Source: Chanos chanos (taxonomy: Eukaryota; Chordata; Actinopteri; Gonorynchiformes; Chanidae). Taken from it: a DNA stretch of 64,000 nt. The notes beneath the pieces are model-generated. The model worked only from the letters and a program-made list of their open reading frames with translations, was not told the DNA's origin and made no database searches. Positions 20,494 to 31,389 of the stretch are shown here, piece by piece; positions within the stretch are counted from its first letter, which is position 1, and each line of letters begins with the position of its first letter. Where the stretch lies: assembly GCF_902362185.1 (NCBI RefSeq), contig NC_044507.1, forward strand, positions 22,622,044 through 22,686,043. The letters are read 5' to 3'. Made by a program: the position numbers and the translations under genes.

Positions 20494-23400
20494 ATTTGAT
20501 TATATGTTTCTATCTATTTTTAATGAGTTGTTTTGAGGTGGTTTCAATTATGACAAAATGGGATGGGCAAACTATATTCAATAACGGCATTAACAGGAGT
20601 AGAGGGGTTGCAATATTTCTAAGACGATGTTGTTATGATGAGATTGAAAAAATATATGAACAGGGGAAAATACTTACGGTAAACATAAAGAGCAAAGATA
20701 GTACTTTCACATTATGCAACATCCATGCGCCAAACAACGAACAAGAAAAAGGGGACTTTTATATCAATTTAAGTTATTTAATGGAAGGTTGGAAAGATGT
20801 CTTATTGATGGGGATCTTAATGTATTTTTAAATCGAATAGATATTGATAAGAGCATGGTATATAGACAAGACAAAGGAAGAAGAGTTAAAAAAATTAATG
20901 AAGAAACACAATTTAATTGATGTATGGAGAAGGAGAAACCAAGGTGTGATGGACTTTAAGACGACAGGAAGTCCAAGGGGAATTAAAACAAAGCAGGATA
21001 GATTTATGTCATAGGGATTTTGAGCATAAGGTGGCAAAGGTTTTTTATGAAATGAACTCTTTTAGTGATCATGAGTTTTTAAAAGGAATTTATTGATTTT
21101 AGTGGGATTGAAAGAGGACCAGGGGTGTGGGTTTTAAACACAGAACTTTTAAAGGACTCTGTGTTTAGAATGGATATTGAAAATATTATTGTAAACAGTT
21201 TGGGCAACAATTTATTTCAAACTGAGAAGAGGTTGTGGTGGGATGATTTGAAACAAAACATAAAGAAATATTCCATAGAGTATAGTAAGAAAATTCAAAG
21301 AATTAAGAGAGGAACGGAAAAGAGAATAAGGAAAAACCTTAGCGTTGAATTGAATAAAGCATCAGAGGGGCAGGGAGACCTTGTGAAAATTGTGGAGTTG
21401 GAGGAGAAATTAAAAGGCGTGGAGGAGGAAAAATACAAAGGGGCGATGATAAGAAGCAGAGCAAGGTACATGGTGGAGGGGGAAAGGTGCACAAAATTCT
21501 TTTTTGACTTGGAAAAAGTTCGACAGAGGGCAAACGAGGTGAAAGGTGTAGTGACAGAAGAGAGGGAAAGAGTAAAAGATATAAAGGGGATTTTAAAAGA
21601 AATTGAAAACTTATGCTAATTTATTTTCTAAGAAAGGGACAGATCAGGATGATAAACATTTTTTATTAAAACATATTAAGGCTAAAGTAGGAGAGGAAGA
21701 TAAAAGAATGTGCGATGATTAAGTGAAAAAGAAATAGAAGAAGCAATAGGTCAGTTGAATAGTGGCAAAAGCTCTGGGATCGATTGCCAGCCATGTGAAT
21801 TTTATAAGGTTTTTAAATATGTTTTAACTCCTATTTTATTGGAGGTTTTTACTGAAATTTACCAGAGGGGGGAGCTAAGTGAGAGCATGAAAAAAGGTAT
21901 GATTAAATTAATATACAAGAAGAGAGGCGACATAAGCGATTTGAAGAATTTTAGACCCATAAGCATGCTGAATACAGACTACAAGATTTTAGCTAAGATT
22001 TTAGCAAATAGGATTAAAAAAGTATTTTACCTTTTATCATCACAACAAGCCAGGCCTATGCAGTTCTAAATAGAGACATCACAGACACAGTAAGTAGTGT
22101 GAGGGACATTTTATTGTATATGAAAAGAATCGAATCTGAATGGATATTTAATCAGCCTTGATCTGGAGAAAGCCTTTGATAGGGTTGAGCATAATTATTT
22201 ATTTGATCTTTTAGAGAGTTTTGGATTTGGGTGGATTTTAATCAGATGGTTGAGTTGTCTTTATTCAGACACATATAGCTGTGTTAAGTGTAATGGTTTT
22301 TTAACTGATTTTATTCCAATTACTAGATCGATTCGGCAGGGATGTCCCCTGTCTGCAATTCTGTACACTTTAGTAGCCGAGCCTCTAGGCCTCGCTATTA
22401 GTGCAGACAGGGACATTCAAGGGGTTTTTATTGAGAGTTTTAAATCAGAGGAGAAAATATCAGTATGTGGATGACACTACTTTAATTTTAAAGGACTCTT
22501 ACAGTATTGAGCGAGCTCTGTTGGTTTTAAGTAGATACTGCAATGGAACTGGGGCACACATAAATCAAAGGAAAAGAGTCTATTTGAGGGTGGGACAGGT
22601 GGGAGTTTTACCTGAGCACATACCTTTTAAGGAAGAGAAAAATAATTGTAAGATTTTAGGAATCAGAGTAGGGGTGGATGAAATAAAGGCGAGGGACATA
22701 ACATGGGAAGGGGGGGGGGGGGGTGGAGAAAAGACTGAATTTTTGGAAATTGAGAAATTTACAACAAAAAGGAAAGGTCTTGGTTTTAAATATTCTGTTT
22801 TTATCAAAGATGTGGTATGTGCTCAGTGCTGTCAGCATGCCAATGTGGCTTTTAAAGAAAGTTAAATCTTTAGTCTTGGATTTTTTATGGAATGGCAGGC
22901 CATCAAGGATATCTTATGATACTTTAATAGGGAAGGTGGAGGCAGGAGGTTTGGGGCTTTTAGATCCTTTTATTAGGATGAAAAGCATAAGAATAAAAAC
23001 TATGAAAAAGTATTTTGATAAAGGAGACTTTGCTTGGAAAAGAGTCATGAGTTTCTTTCTTAGCAAACTGGGAGGGATGGATGATAATATATTATGGATG
23101 AAATTAAAAGAAAACATGATGGTTGGAATACCAGAGTTTTATCGCGAGGTCTTAAAAGCATGGAGAGATTTTACTGAGTACTTTTATTTTGAACCAATTG
23201 CAAGAGAACAGATTTTACAGCAACCTTTGTTTTTAAACCCGTTCCTTCATTTTAATGGGCAAGAGACTTATTACAAAAATTGGTTTGATGCAGGCATAAG
23301 GCAATTAAAGGATATTTTATATGAAGTGAAACAAGGGTTTTTGCCACTGCAAGCTATTATTGATACAATTGAAGAGAAAGAGGAAATAAAGAGCAAAGTA

Positions 23401-24003
23401 ACAGTAAAAAACCAGTATGAGAAACTGAAAGAGACTATCCCAAAGGACTGGATAAGGAAAATTGAAACAAATGAACAAGTAATATGCCTGATGTGTTTAA
23501 AAACTACGGATAAAAAGGTTCCTTTAACTGCATGCCCTCTAAGAGTGTTTTATTCTTGCTTTTGTGAAAAGGCATTTGTGGAGCCAAAAGCAAATAGCTA
23601 CTGGACAAGATTGTACCCACGCCTGAAAGTGGAGGAGATGTGGAAAACAGTACGAATGAAGTTTAAGAGTCCTATTTTAGAGAATTTTGATTTTTTATTG
23701 CTTCATAATTGTATCTTCACCAAGATGAGATTGTGTAAGATTGGTGTGGTTGAAGATGCAAAGTTTGTTATGAGGGGGATGAGAGCATTTTACACATTTT
23801 TTACATGCAAAGAACTGGACTGTTTTATGAGAAAAATGAAAAGAATTGTAGAAGGATTTGTATGTGACTGGAGTGCAATACAGGATGAATGGGAAGCTTT
23901 GTTTTTATTTGGTTTTACAGGAAAGGGGAGAAACAACTTTGCGCTTAATTTATTCCTTGCGATAGCAAGATACACGGTGTGGAGCAGAAGAAATATTGTT
24001 TAA
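20490..24003 (+). pseudogene. Mutsu ORF2, copy C
   Basis: ATG 20490 (MNLIICFYLFLMSCFEVVSI) overlaps the ORF1 stop by 4 nt. The endonuclease N-terminal part from NVRGL to IQE is deleted and the frame shifts several times. RT motifs are SLDLEKAFD (around 22157-22180), IRQGCPLSA (around 22330-22356) and YVDD (22464-22475), with V in place of the A seen in copy B. The C-terminal 426 codons (22723-24003) are open and include the CX2C-type stretch VICLMCLKTTDKK and the conserved LFLFGFTGKGRNNFALNLFL. The stop is at 24001-24003. Confidence 0.87.
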
Positions 24004-24445
24004 CAAAAGAAAAAAGAGCTCCCAATCTTTGGCTTTTACAAACAAAAACTGTCTGATGTAAAAAACAGAGGTTTTTACAGAATACATTATAATGAACAAT
24101 CCTTTTATTTAAACATCATGGAATGGTTTTAACCAACAGCTACCTCGTTGTTTTTAATGTTTATTTTAATTTATTTATATAAATGTACATTAAATAAGCG
24201 AAAGTATTAATTGGAAACAAAACAATGTTGTTTTTGCACATGCCCACCTGTTTTCCTTTTAAAATCGTGAATGAAATGAACTGTTTGGAATGTTAAATAT
24301 TTAAAATTACCCCCCAAAAAAGGCAACAGAGTGTTTATAACAGTGGTGCTAAAGGTCAAATGTTTGAGGACAGTAGGACAGTAATGGAAATTGTTCAGTG
24401 GCTGTAATGTACTTTTATTATATTCAATAAAAGAAAAAAAAAAAA

Positions 24446-24533
24446 GCACGCCCTTTCTCGGAAGCTAAGCAGGGTCGGGCCTGGTTAGTACTTGGATGGG
24501 AGACCGCCTGGGAATACCAGGTGCTGTAAGCTT
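24446..24533 (+). pseudogene. 5S rRNA gene, 3' part, after copy C, with 10-nt deletion
   Basis: Starts GCACGCCC, then TTTCTCGGAAGC. The intact gene has GATCTCGTCCGATCTCGG here, a 7-bp direct repeat 10 nt apart. One repeat unit is lost and GA has become TT. Boxes A and C are kept. T run is TTTT only. Confidence 0.92.
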
Positions 24534-24609
24534 TTCTCCCTTTTTTTTTCCCTTCTCTCTCTCATGTTTGTCTTTCCTCGGCTCTTCGCTGGCAATCCAG
24601 GTGATTTTC

Positions 24610-24648
<39 letters not shown>

Positions 24649-25139
24649 TTGTGTAACGACAATGAAGTATATCTGTAGCACGAAAGTCTTTTCTTGGTTT
24701 GGAAGAACACCTGTTTGATTGCATTGCATAATGCCATATTCCTTTCTGTTGCCATATGAAGTGTTGTATGATTTTGAGCCCCGTTGGAGGAGTTGGATGG
24801 GCTCGTTTGCGCGGAGAGAGCGGAAGAAAGAGCAAAGGAGAGAGATGAATTCCATTGTCGTTTTGTCCAGACAGTGGTCAGAACAGAAAAGAAGAAAAAA
24901 AACGCCAAAAGGGAAGCCTGTGTAAAGCGGGTGTAGCGCAGTGTGTGAGGCGGCGCGGTTTGAAGAAGTGGTTGCAGGTGCTCTGTGACGTCATAACGTG
25001 CCGGCTCAAGTTAGCGTCGGTGTGGCCGGTATTTAGCCGCTGGTCTGTGCCGGTGCGCTCTTAAAGTGAGGCAGGAGTCGTAAGCCAAACGGGGAGCCTC
25101 TGCTCATGTTCAAATAGCGCTTCTGCTGCCGCAGCATTC
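24534..25139 (+). other. 5S spacer, divergent class A-like
   Basis: CT tract at about 24615-24645, CRE at 24986-24993, upstream block with CAAATAGCGC. The last full spacer of the array in this window. Confidence 0.82.
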
Positions 25140-25169
25140 GCTTACGGCCATACCACCTTGAGCACGCCC
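25140..25169 (+). pseudogene. 5S rRNA gene, nt 1-30, split by Mutsu copy D
   Basis: One substitution, C19T (CCACCTTGAG). Ends GAGCACGCCC and joins ACTTCCGGC. No matching 3' half follows, because copy D is cut short. Confidence 0.93.
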
Positions 25170-25364
25170 ACTTCCGGCAAGCAGGTTAGGTTTGACTTTA
25201 GGCGCGGAAGGAGAGAGTCGCTCACCATTCATTCGTTTTTGTTTGTGTATTTTTCGTTTTGATCTTTTTTTTTTTAATTATTTTTTTTTGTATACGTGTT
25301 TTTCTTTTTGCCCTCCAGCAGTATTTACTGTTTGTGGAGCTATGCTTTCACTTTATTTTTCGAA

Positions 25365-26887
25365 ATGACGGACCAAGCTGGAAACGACCCTTGCCTGATC
25401 AACCGAGTGAGAGAGACATGGACAACACTACCAAAAATAAGACGGATTTTTTTGGTAATGAACGTGGACTGGAAAAAAAGACAACGGCAAAAGAATAACC
25501 TTGAAGATGTTGGTGACAAAATGGATAATGGACTTGGAATGGAAAATAGACAACGAGCTATGGGCAACGATTTACAGACGAGGGGAACGAGCAAGCGATT
25601 GGAGATTTACGGAAAGATAATAAAAGCAAGGAGAACGGTATGAAAAGCAATGGTTCCATGAACGTCAGTGGTCTGAGTCCAAGGGAGGCGGACAGAGTGA
25701 AAAGGAGAGCAACATATACAAAGGAATATAAAAAGGAAGCAACTATGATTTAAGAAGTACAAGACTTCAACGGCATAAAGGCCATGGAAATTATAAAGGC
25801 AGTAAACGAAATATTAGGAGTGGACAAACTGATTGGTTTAAGACCACGGCCGTTAAATGAGTTCGAGCTGACTTTAGAGGACGAAGGAATATGCGAAAAA
25901 CTGGCGGATGGAATTAGTTTGAGGGGACAACTGTGCGAGATAAGGAAGCTAACAGAGATGGAGGTGGTGATGTCGTTTTTAAACCTGCCAACATATATTA
26001 CAGACCAGGCGATCCTGCAGAAGCTCGTGGGCTGGGGGGGTGACCCCTTTTCTCCCGCTCAGGAGAAGATTCTACCCAGGGACAGCTGTGGCCGACGGCA
26101 CTCGCTTCATTAAAGTGAAGTTTCCGCGCGGGGTGGTCTGTTTACCGTACAGCGTGAAGCTGGAAACGGGCGAAAGTCAACAATATTTCCGGGTCATACA
26201 TGACCGACACGTGAAAATCTGTCGGTTGTGTATGAGATGCGAAACTGCCCGCAGTTCGCATGCAGGGAGTGCCTGGAACAAGGACATTACGCGAGAGACT
26301 GCCCCGCCACACGGTGCCCGGATTGTGAGGGCGCTCATCAGATGAGAGTGCGGATCGGCAGAAGAGGAGGAAGAGGAGCAGCAGCAAGAGTCTGGGCGGG
26401 AGGATGGGTGCTCATCCCCTCAGTCTTCGGCAGATATTCTTGAATGTATGGAGGTGACGGGAATACATGAGGATGGAGAGCACGAGTTACTGCAGGAGGG
26501 CAAACGAGGAGCACAAAGGCAAGCAGAGGGGGATTACAACGAGGAAAAAAATGGAGGACAAGGAAGAACAACAAGGAAAAGAGCGAAATCGTGATGAAAA
26601 GGAAGAGAGTGCGCAACGTGAGGGGGAAGAGAAGCAGGGGGGAGAACCGGAGATCAGCTGTACACCATTGTTGGGGCTAGAGGAAGCGGCCAGAATGGTG
26701 GGTGACGACCACGAAAGAGGGAAAAGACAAAAGTTATGCGGACGCAGGGATTAAAAAGGTGAGAAAACCCAGCGAAAAAAAAGAACTGGAGCAAAAGCAG
26801 AAGAAAACAGGCGCTAAAGAAACAACTTGAAGATCTGGCCAGGTGGATAACAGATTTGAAGTTTTAGCAGAAAACGAACTGGAGTGA
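25365..26887 (+). pseudogene. Mutsu ORF1, copy D
   Basis: ATG 25365 (MTDQAGNDPCLINRVRETW). Frame breaks near 25643, 26040-26110 and 26345. The piece 25784-26113 matches FLNLPTYI of the other copies. The first knuckle is damaged by a short deletion (CRLCMRCETARSS frame). The second reads CRECLEQGHYARDC in a third frame (26264-26305). It ends NRFEVLAENELE at TGA 26885-26887. Confidence 0.82.
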
Positions 26888-28430
26888 TGAACTTGATTTT
26901 ATGGATATTTTTAATGAACTATTTGTCTTTGGTTTCTATTAATGTGAGGGGGCTAACGGATGATAAGTTGGAAAGAATTTTAGTATTAAATAAGAGAGCA
27001 CATTATGTATACAAGAGACGTTTTGGTCAGATGCAACTGCGGAAAGTTTTAAGTCTAAATGGGATGGGCAAATTATATACAATAATGGAGCCACTAACAG
27101 AGGCAGAGGTGTGGCTGTACTTGCAAGACGTGAGGTGTGTGATAGCATTGAAAAAATATATTCGGATGAGCAGGGGAAAATATTGACAGTTAAGGTTAAA
27201 ACTAAGGAAAGATTTCACACTATGTAATGTACATGCACCCAGTAGCGAACAGGAGAAGGCGGGTTTTTATGGCAATTTAAATGTTTTAATCGAGGGTTGG
27301 GAAAACGTTTTACTGATTGGGGATTTTAATGTATTTTTAAACAGAGTTGACATCGATAAGGGTATGAGATATAGACCGGACAAAGGTAGGGCAGAATTGA
27401 GGAAATTAATGAAACAACACAATCTGATTGACGCTTGGAGACACAGGAATAAATGTGTAATGGGCTACTCTAGAAGACAGTTAGTTCAGGGGGAAGTAAA
27501 ACAAAGTAGGATAGATCCGTTTTTATGTCACAGGGACTTCGAGTATATGAATTCAAAGATCTTTTATGGTATGAACTCTTTTAGCGATCACGAGTTTTTA
27601 AATATATTTATTGATTTTAGTAAGATTGAGAGGGGACCAGGTGTGTGGGTTCTAAACACGGAACTTTTAAAAGACAGTATTCAAAGCGGAGGTCGAAAAC
27701 TAAATTAAACAGTGTGAAATGAGATGGGGGTATGGTGGGATAATTTAAAAAAAGATAAAGAGCTTTTCTCTTGAACACAGTAAAAAAGTGCAGAGAATGA
27801 AGAGGAGACGGGAGGGAAAGCTTAGAAGAAATTTGGAAGAGGAATTACAAAAGCAAGCGGGGGTGAGGGGGATTTAGAGAAACTTTTAACTTTGGAGGAG
27901 GAATTAAAGTTAATCGAAGATGAGAAATACAGGGGAGCTATGGTCAGAAACAGAGCGAGGTACACGATGGAAGGGCCGAGGTGCACAAAATTCTTTTTTG
28001 ATCTGGAGAAAAGTAGACAAAGGGCCGATATGATTAAGTGTGTTTTAACTGAGGGTGGGATAAGGGAGGAAAGTACGGAGGGGATGTTAAACGAAGTGCA
28101 TAGATTTTATACAAATTTGTTTCAGAGGAGGGGGGTTGATTCTAACGACGAACAGTTTTTATTAAGCCAGAGAGAAGTGACCGTAACGGAGGACGATAAA
28201 GCAATGTGTGATGAGGAAATAACTGAGAAAGAAATAGAAACTGCGATCAGCCAGCTGAAGAGTGGCAAAAGCCCGGGGCTAGATGGTTTGCCGTCTGAAT
28301 TTTATAAGGCTTTTAAGAATGTTTTAGTCCCTATTTTACTAGAGGTTTTTAGCGAAATTATTTATGAAGGAGGATTAAGTCCCAGTATGAAGAACGGAAT
28401 GATTAAAATGGTATATAAGGGGGGATGCAG
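26887..28430 (+). pseudogene. Mutsu ORF2, N-terminal part, copy D
   Basis: ATG 26887-26889 shares its first base with the ORF1 stop (TGATG). The start reads MNLILWIFLMNYLSLVSINV. The endonuclease keeps GDFN (27319-27330), SRID (27505-27516) and SDH (27583-27591), so its catalytic motifs are better kept than in B or C. RT begins after 27892 (SGKSPGLDGLPSEFYK) and is cut off after MIKMVYK. Frame breaks occur near 27040, 27200 and 27700-27890. Confidence 0.85.
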
Positions 28431-28454
28431 CCCCATACCACCCTGAGCACTCCC
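28431..28454 (+). pseudogene. 5S rRNA gene stub (about nt 7-30) before Mutsu copy E
   Basis: CCCCATACCACCCTGAGCACTCCC matches 5S nt 7-30 with small changes, and Mutsu sequence ACCTCC follows at the usual join. The first bases of the gene and its spacer are missing. Confidence 0.85.
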
Positions 28455-28950
28455 ACCTCCAGCGCGGTTCTGGCAGCGGAGGGTGAGATACGCTCACCCA
28501 ATTTTTCAGTCATAGTATTTTTTTCTGAAGTATACTTTAATCGTTTCTGTTTGTTTACGTTCTGCACTCCCCGGCAGTTTTTTCTGCTTGTGTAGTAGTT
28601 TATTTTTTCGTTTCCATAATGACCGACTTCTTGACAAATCGACCAAGAGAATTGGAAAGAGATTAGGTTAATGGCAAAGAGCTTAATGATTTCCTCGTGA
28701 GCGAAAGCGGAGCTGCACAAAGACGAAGAGAACTGAACACAAATGAGAGATCTGACGAATATGACTGGGAATACTGAAGAACATACAACGAATGATAATA
28801 GGAATGAAAACGGAACAGAAGCTGGCTATGGATAGACAAAAACTGGCTAATCGTTTACGACAAGAAGTTCGGTATCAGAGAGACTACAAAAAAGCGGCAA
28901 CACTAATAATTGACGTGAATGGTATTAAAAGTATCACGGCTTTGCAAGTT
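28455..28950 (+). mobile_element. Mutsu-like LINE copy E, 5' end only
   Basis: 5' UTR with the hairpin and about 110 codons of ORF1 starting at ATG 28619 (MTDFLTNRPREL), close to copy B. The similarity stops near 28950 after ITALQV, so the element is 3'-truncated. Confidence 0.82.
28481..28499 (+). promoter_or_regulatory. Conserved 5' hairpin in Mutsu copy E
   Basis: Same 19-base stem-loop as in copies B and C, 27 nt from the element start in this copy. Confidence 0.55.
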
Positions 28951-29145
28951 TGAATTAAACAATGGAATTAAAGAGGCAATTAAAAGCGACAAAGCAAAAG
29001 AAATATCAAGCGTGACCACAGTAGGTCGTGTAAATTGTGGCAGAGATCAGAGGGCACTCAAGTGTTGAAAAAGAATATGAAAACCAGGAAAATGGAAACC
29101 GAGCTATAGAAAGTCACCGAGAGACGGAACATATTATTCAATCTA
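28951..29145 (+). other. Unassigned, possibly Mutsu ORF1-like sequence
   Basis: A-rich, with a partly open frame (NNGIKEAIKSDKAKEISS). The composition resembles Mutsu ORF1 N-terminal regions and Mutsu ORF1 resumes beyond the LTR at 30090, but no firm match is visible. Confidence 0.3.
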
Positions 29146-30073
29146 TGTGACCGAGTTGGTGTACAACACAGGTGTTCACACTCACCCATGGGTGTGGTTT
29201 TGGTTAATTGGTGTGCAACTTCCTCTCGGTAGAACAAAGGTATTCCCCAAATTGTTTGGCATGCTCATGGTTGTCCGTCACTGGTAGAACAAAAGAACTG
29301 CGATTTTGTCTGAGTGGCCGAACCAGCACCGTTTTAGTAAAAATTCGCTGTGACTCGACGCAGTGGCGCTGCATACCAAGCGTAGGGGAGAATATTTATG
29401 GAACTACACTCTTAGGCAGTGCTGGCTTTAAGGCTGCTCCCGTAACCCCTTGCTACTTTCTGCCATAGCGTGATGCGGAGATTTCTCCGCGCCACCTTTG
29501 CTCTCCTTCACTGTAGGCTTGTAGTTCGTCAGTGCTGAGAGTGCAACTGGTGGTTGGTGCAACAATGACGGTCTTTATCAGAGCTGCTATTATTCTTGTT
29601 TTGTATTACGTTTGTTTTCTTTGGTGGTTTGGTTCACTTTGATCTTGAGGTTAGTATGTGCATGCAATTGTAATATTCAAATAATTTATGGTTGGTTGGT
29701 CAGCTAAAATTTACCTTACCCTTGTGGTATTGCAGGTTCCACATTGTACTGGGGGGTGTAGGCGATTGCCAGTGCCCTTATTATCTGGTTATGGCTTTGT
29801 TGCATTGTAACTTTCATTTTCTCTTCTTTTTGAAGCAGCCCCTGTACTGTTGCAGTGTTACTCTGCCCATCGTATTCTACCTCTGACAAGAGAAATTTTG
29901 CAATAAAATTACTATTGCTGGTAATACAGCCTCTGTCTGCATCCATTCAGTTGGATAGCCTGAGCACATAGTCCATGCTGGTGTCGGGATCTCCTACCCT
30001 ATAAATTAGAGTGGCGTAGTCTGGTTGTACCCTATGGCCCAAGTGAAGCGCCCCTTTTTGTGGCGGGGTCACA
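29146..30073. mobile_element. LTR-like fossil between Mutsu fragments
   Basis: About 928 bp with ends TGTGACC...GGTCACA (7-bp inverted pair) and an AATAAA near 29903. A block at 29990-30020 is shared with the LTR-like sequence at 48587 onward. No clear target duplication and no internal region. Family not determined, probably Gypsy-like. Old. Confidence 0.5.
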
Positions 30074-30089
30074 AATAAAAAAGGAGGTA

Positions 30090-30705
30090 TTCCAAATACA
30101 GATGGGGAAAGGTAATGATACCAAAGGTGATGAATGGAACACTGAAAGAGATGAGCAAACGTTTGAGGAAGCAAGCAAAGCATCGAAGAGACTACTCTAA
30201 AGAAGCCACGATGGTAATAGAACTAGACGGGTTAGAAGGAGTCACCGCAATGCAAATAATTAAAGCGGTAGACGAAAAATTGGGTTTTGAGAAATTTCTG
30301 GCAGTAAGAACAAGGCCCCAGAATGAACATGAAATAACTTGAGTGAAGATTTTATGCGATCAATTGCTAGACGGGATATTGATTTAGGGCTACCGCTGCG
30401 AGACAAGAGAACTGTGTTCGACAGAAATGGTGTCGTTTTTAAATCTACCTTCATACATGACTGACGAAGAAATACTGGGCAGACTGGCAAAATGGGGAGT
30501 GACTCCTATCCTGCCGATCAGAAGATGCGCTTATCCGGGTACTAGAGTGGGTGACGGCACACGATTCTTAAAGTTCCCCAGGGAGGTGGTGTCTTTACCA
30601 TATAGCGTTAGATTTGAGACGGCGGACGGACCGCAATACTACGGAGTGATCCACAATAAACAAGTAAAAGTATGCAGATTATGCATGACACTAGAGATGC
30701 GAACG
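30090..30705 (+). pseudogene. Mutsu ORF1 fragment (copy F)
   Basis: MSKRLRKQAKHRRDYSKEAT matches the pre-zinc-finger part of ORF1, followed by MVSFLNLPSYMTDEEILGRL and the start of the first knuckle (CRLCMTLE). Broken by stops near 30342 and 30390. It ends at the same knuckle where copy D has its deletion. No 5S sequence borders it. Confidence 0.8.
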
Positions 30706-30715
30706 GGTTTTCTGT

Positions 30716-31310
30716 AAACATTCCAAACTGTTAGGTTTAAACCGTAAGATGGCGACGAAGATTAGCTGCAGCCTCTTATTACTGATGATTTAACGGAGGA
30801 AAACACACTAGATGTAATCGATTTGATACAGAGCGTACTGAAACGGAAACCCAATAGATGCAAGGAGAAGAGAGAGCTACGTAAGTGAAGTCGTACCGAC
30901 CTAGACGATTTTACAGTACATTCAGGTCGCACTTTCCCACTTGTTGTAGAGAGGTTTGAAATAACGGGCGGCTTCCCAGGTGTCACTGGATGTATTGATG
31001 GCACCCATATACCCATCAAAGGTCCACCAGCACAGATGGATGCTTTTAGTAACAGAAAGGGGCAGGCAGTGTGTGACAGCCAGTTGCGCTTCACATACAT
31101 TCATATTGGCAATGCTGGATCAGTGCACGACTCGCGTTTGTACAGAAACAGCGACCTAAAGGCAATGCTGAATGCCTACCCTCTCCCTGCCCAGTACCAT
31201 CTATTAGGTGATTCAGCCTACCCTCTAGAGACCAACCTGCTTGTCCCTTACAGGGACCATGGTCATCTGACAGAGCGCATAAAGAGATTTAACAAAGACA
31301 GGTCTCAAAA
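30716..31310 (+). pseudogene. PIF/Harbinger transposase fragment
   Basis: DDE transposase of a plain DNA transposon. It reads PLITDDLTEENTLDV, then GFPGVTGCIDGTHIPIKG with the first catalytic D (30997-30999), VHDSRLYRNSDL with the second D (31129-31131), and LLGDSAYPLETNLLVPYRDH. The final part with the catalytic E and the EQAFGR-type motif is missing. The frame is open 31036-31310 after a stop near 30887. It is cut off where the BEL/Pao fragment begins. Confidence 0.85.
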
Positions 31311-31389
31311 TGCAAGAAAATGTACAATGTTTGGTATTTTATTTATTCTCGCTCTATTTAACCTTTGTTGTTTTAATTTGCTATTCGAT

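Larger units (their letters stand above)
18786..24445 (+). mobile_element. Mutsu-like LINE copy C, full length, damaged
   Basis: 5660 bp with the same 5' and 3' joins in 5S as copy B, and no LTR insertion. Ends AATAAAAG plus an A run at 24426-24445. ORF1 and ORF2 contain several frame breaks. The C-terminal third of ORF2 is a clean open frame of 426 codons. A run of 14 G at 22710-22723 replaces ordinary coding sequence. Confidence 0.92.
25170..28430 (+). mobile_element. Mutsu-like LINE copy D, 3'-truncated
   Basis: Starts at the same 5S position as B and C but stops inside RT near 28428. There a 5S stub and another Mutsu 5' end follow directly. Loss of the 3' side is not explained by normal LINE insertion. 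A deletion or unequal exchange between two Mutsu-filled 5S genes would give this order. The 5' hairpin has decayed (GAGAGAGTCGCTCACC near 25210). Confidence 0.9.
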
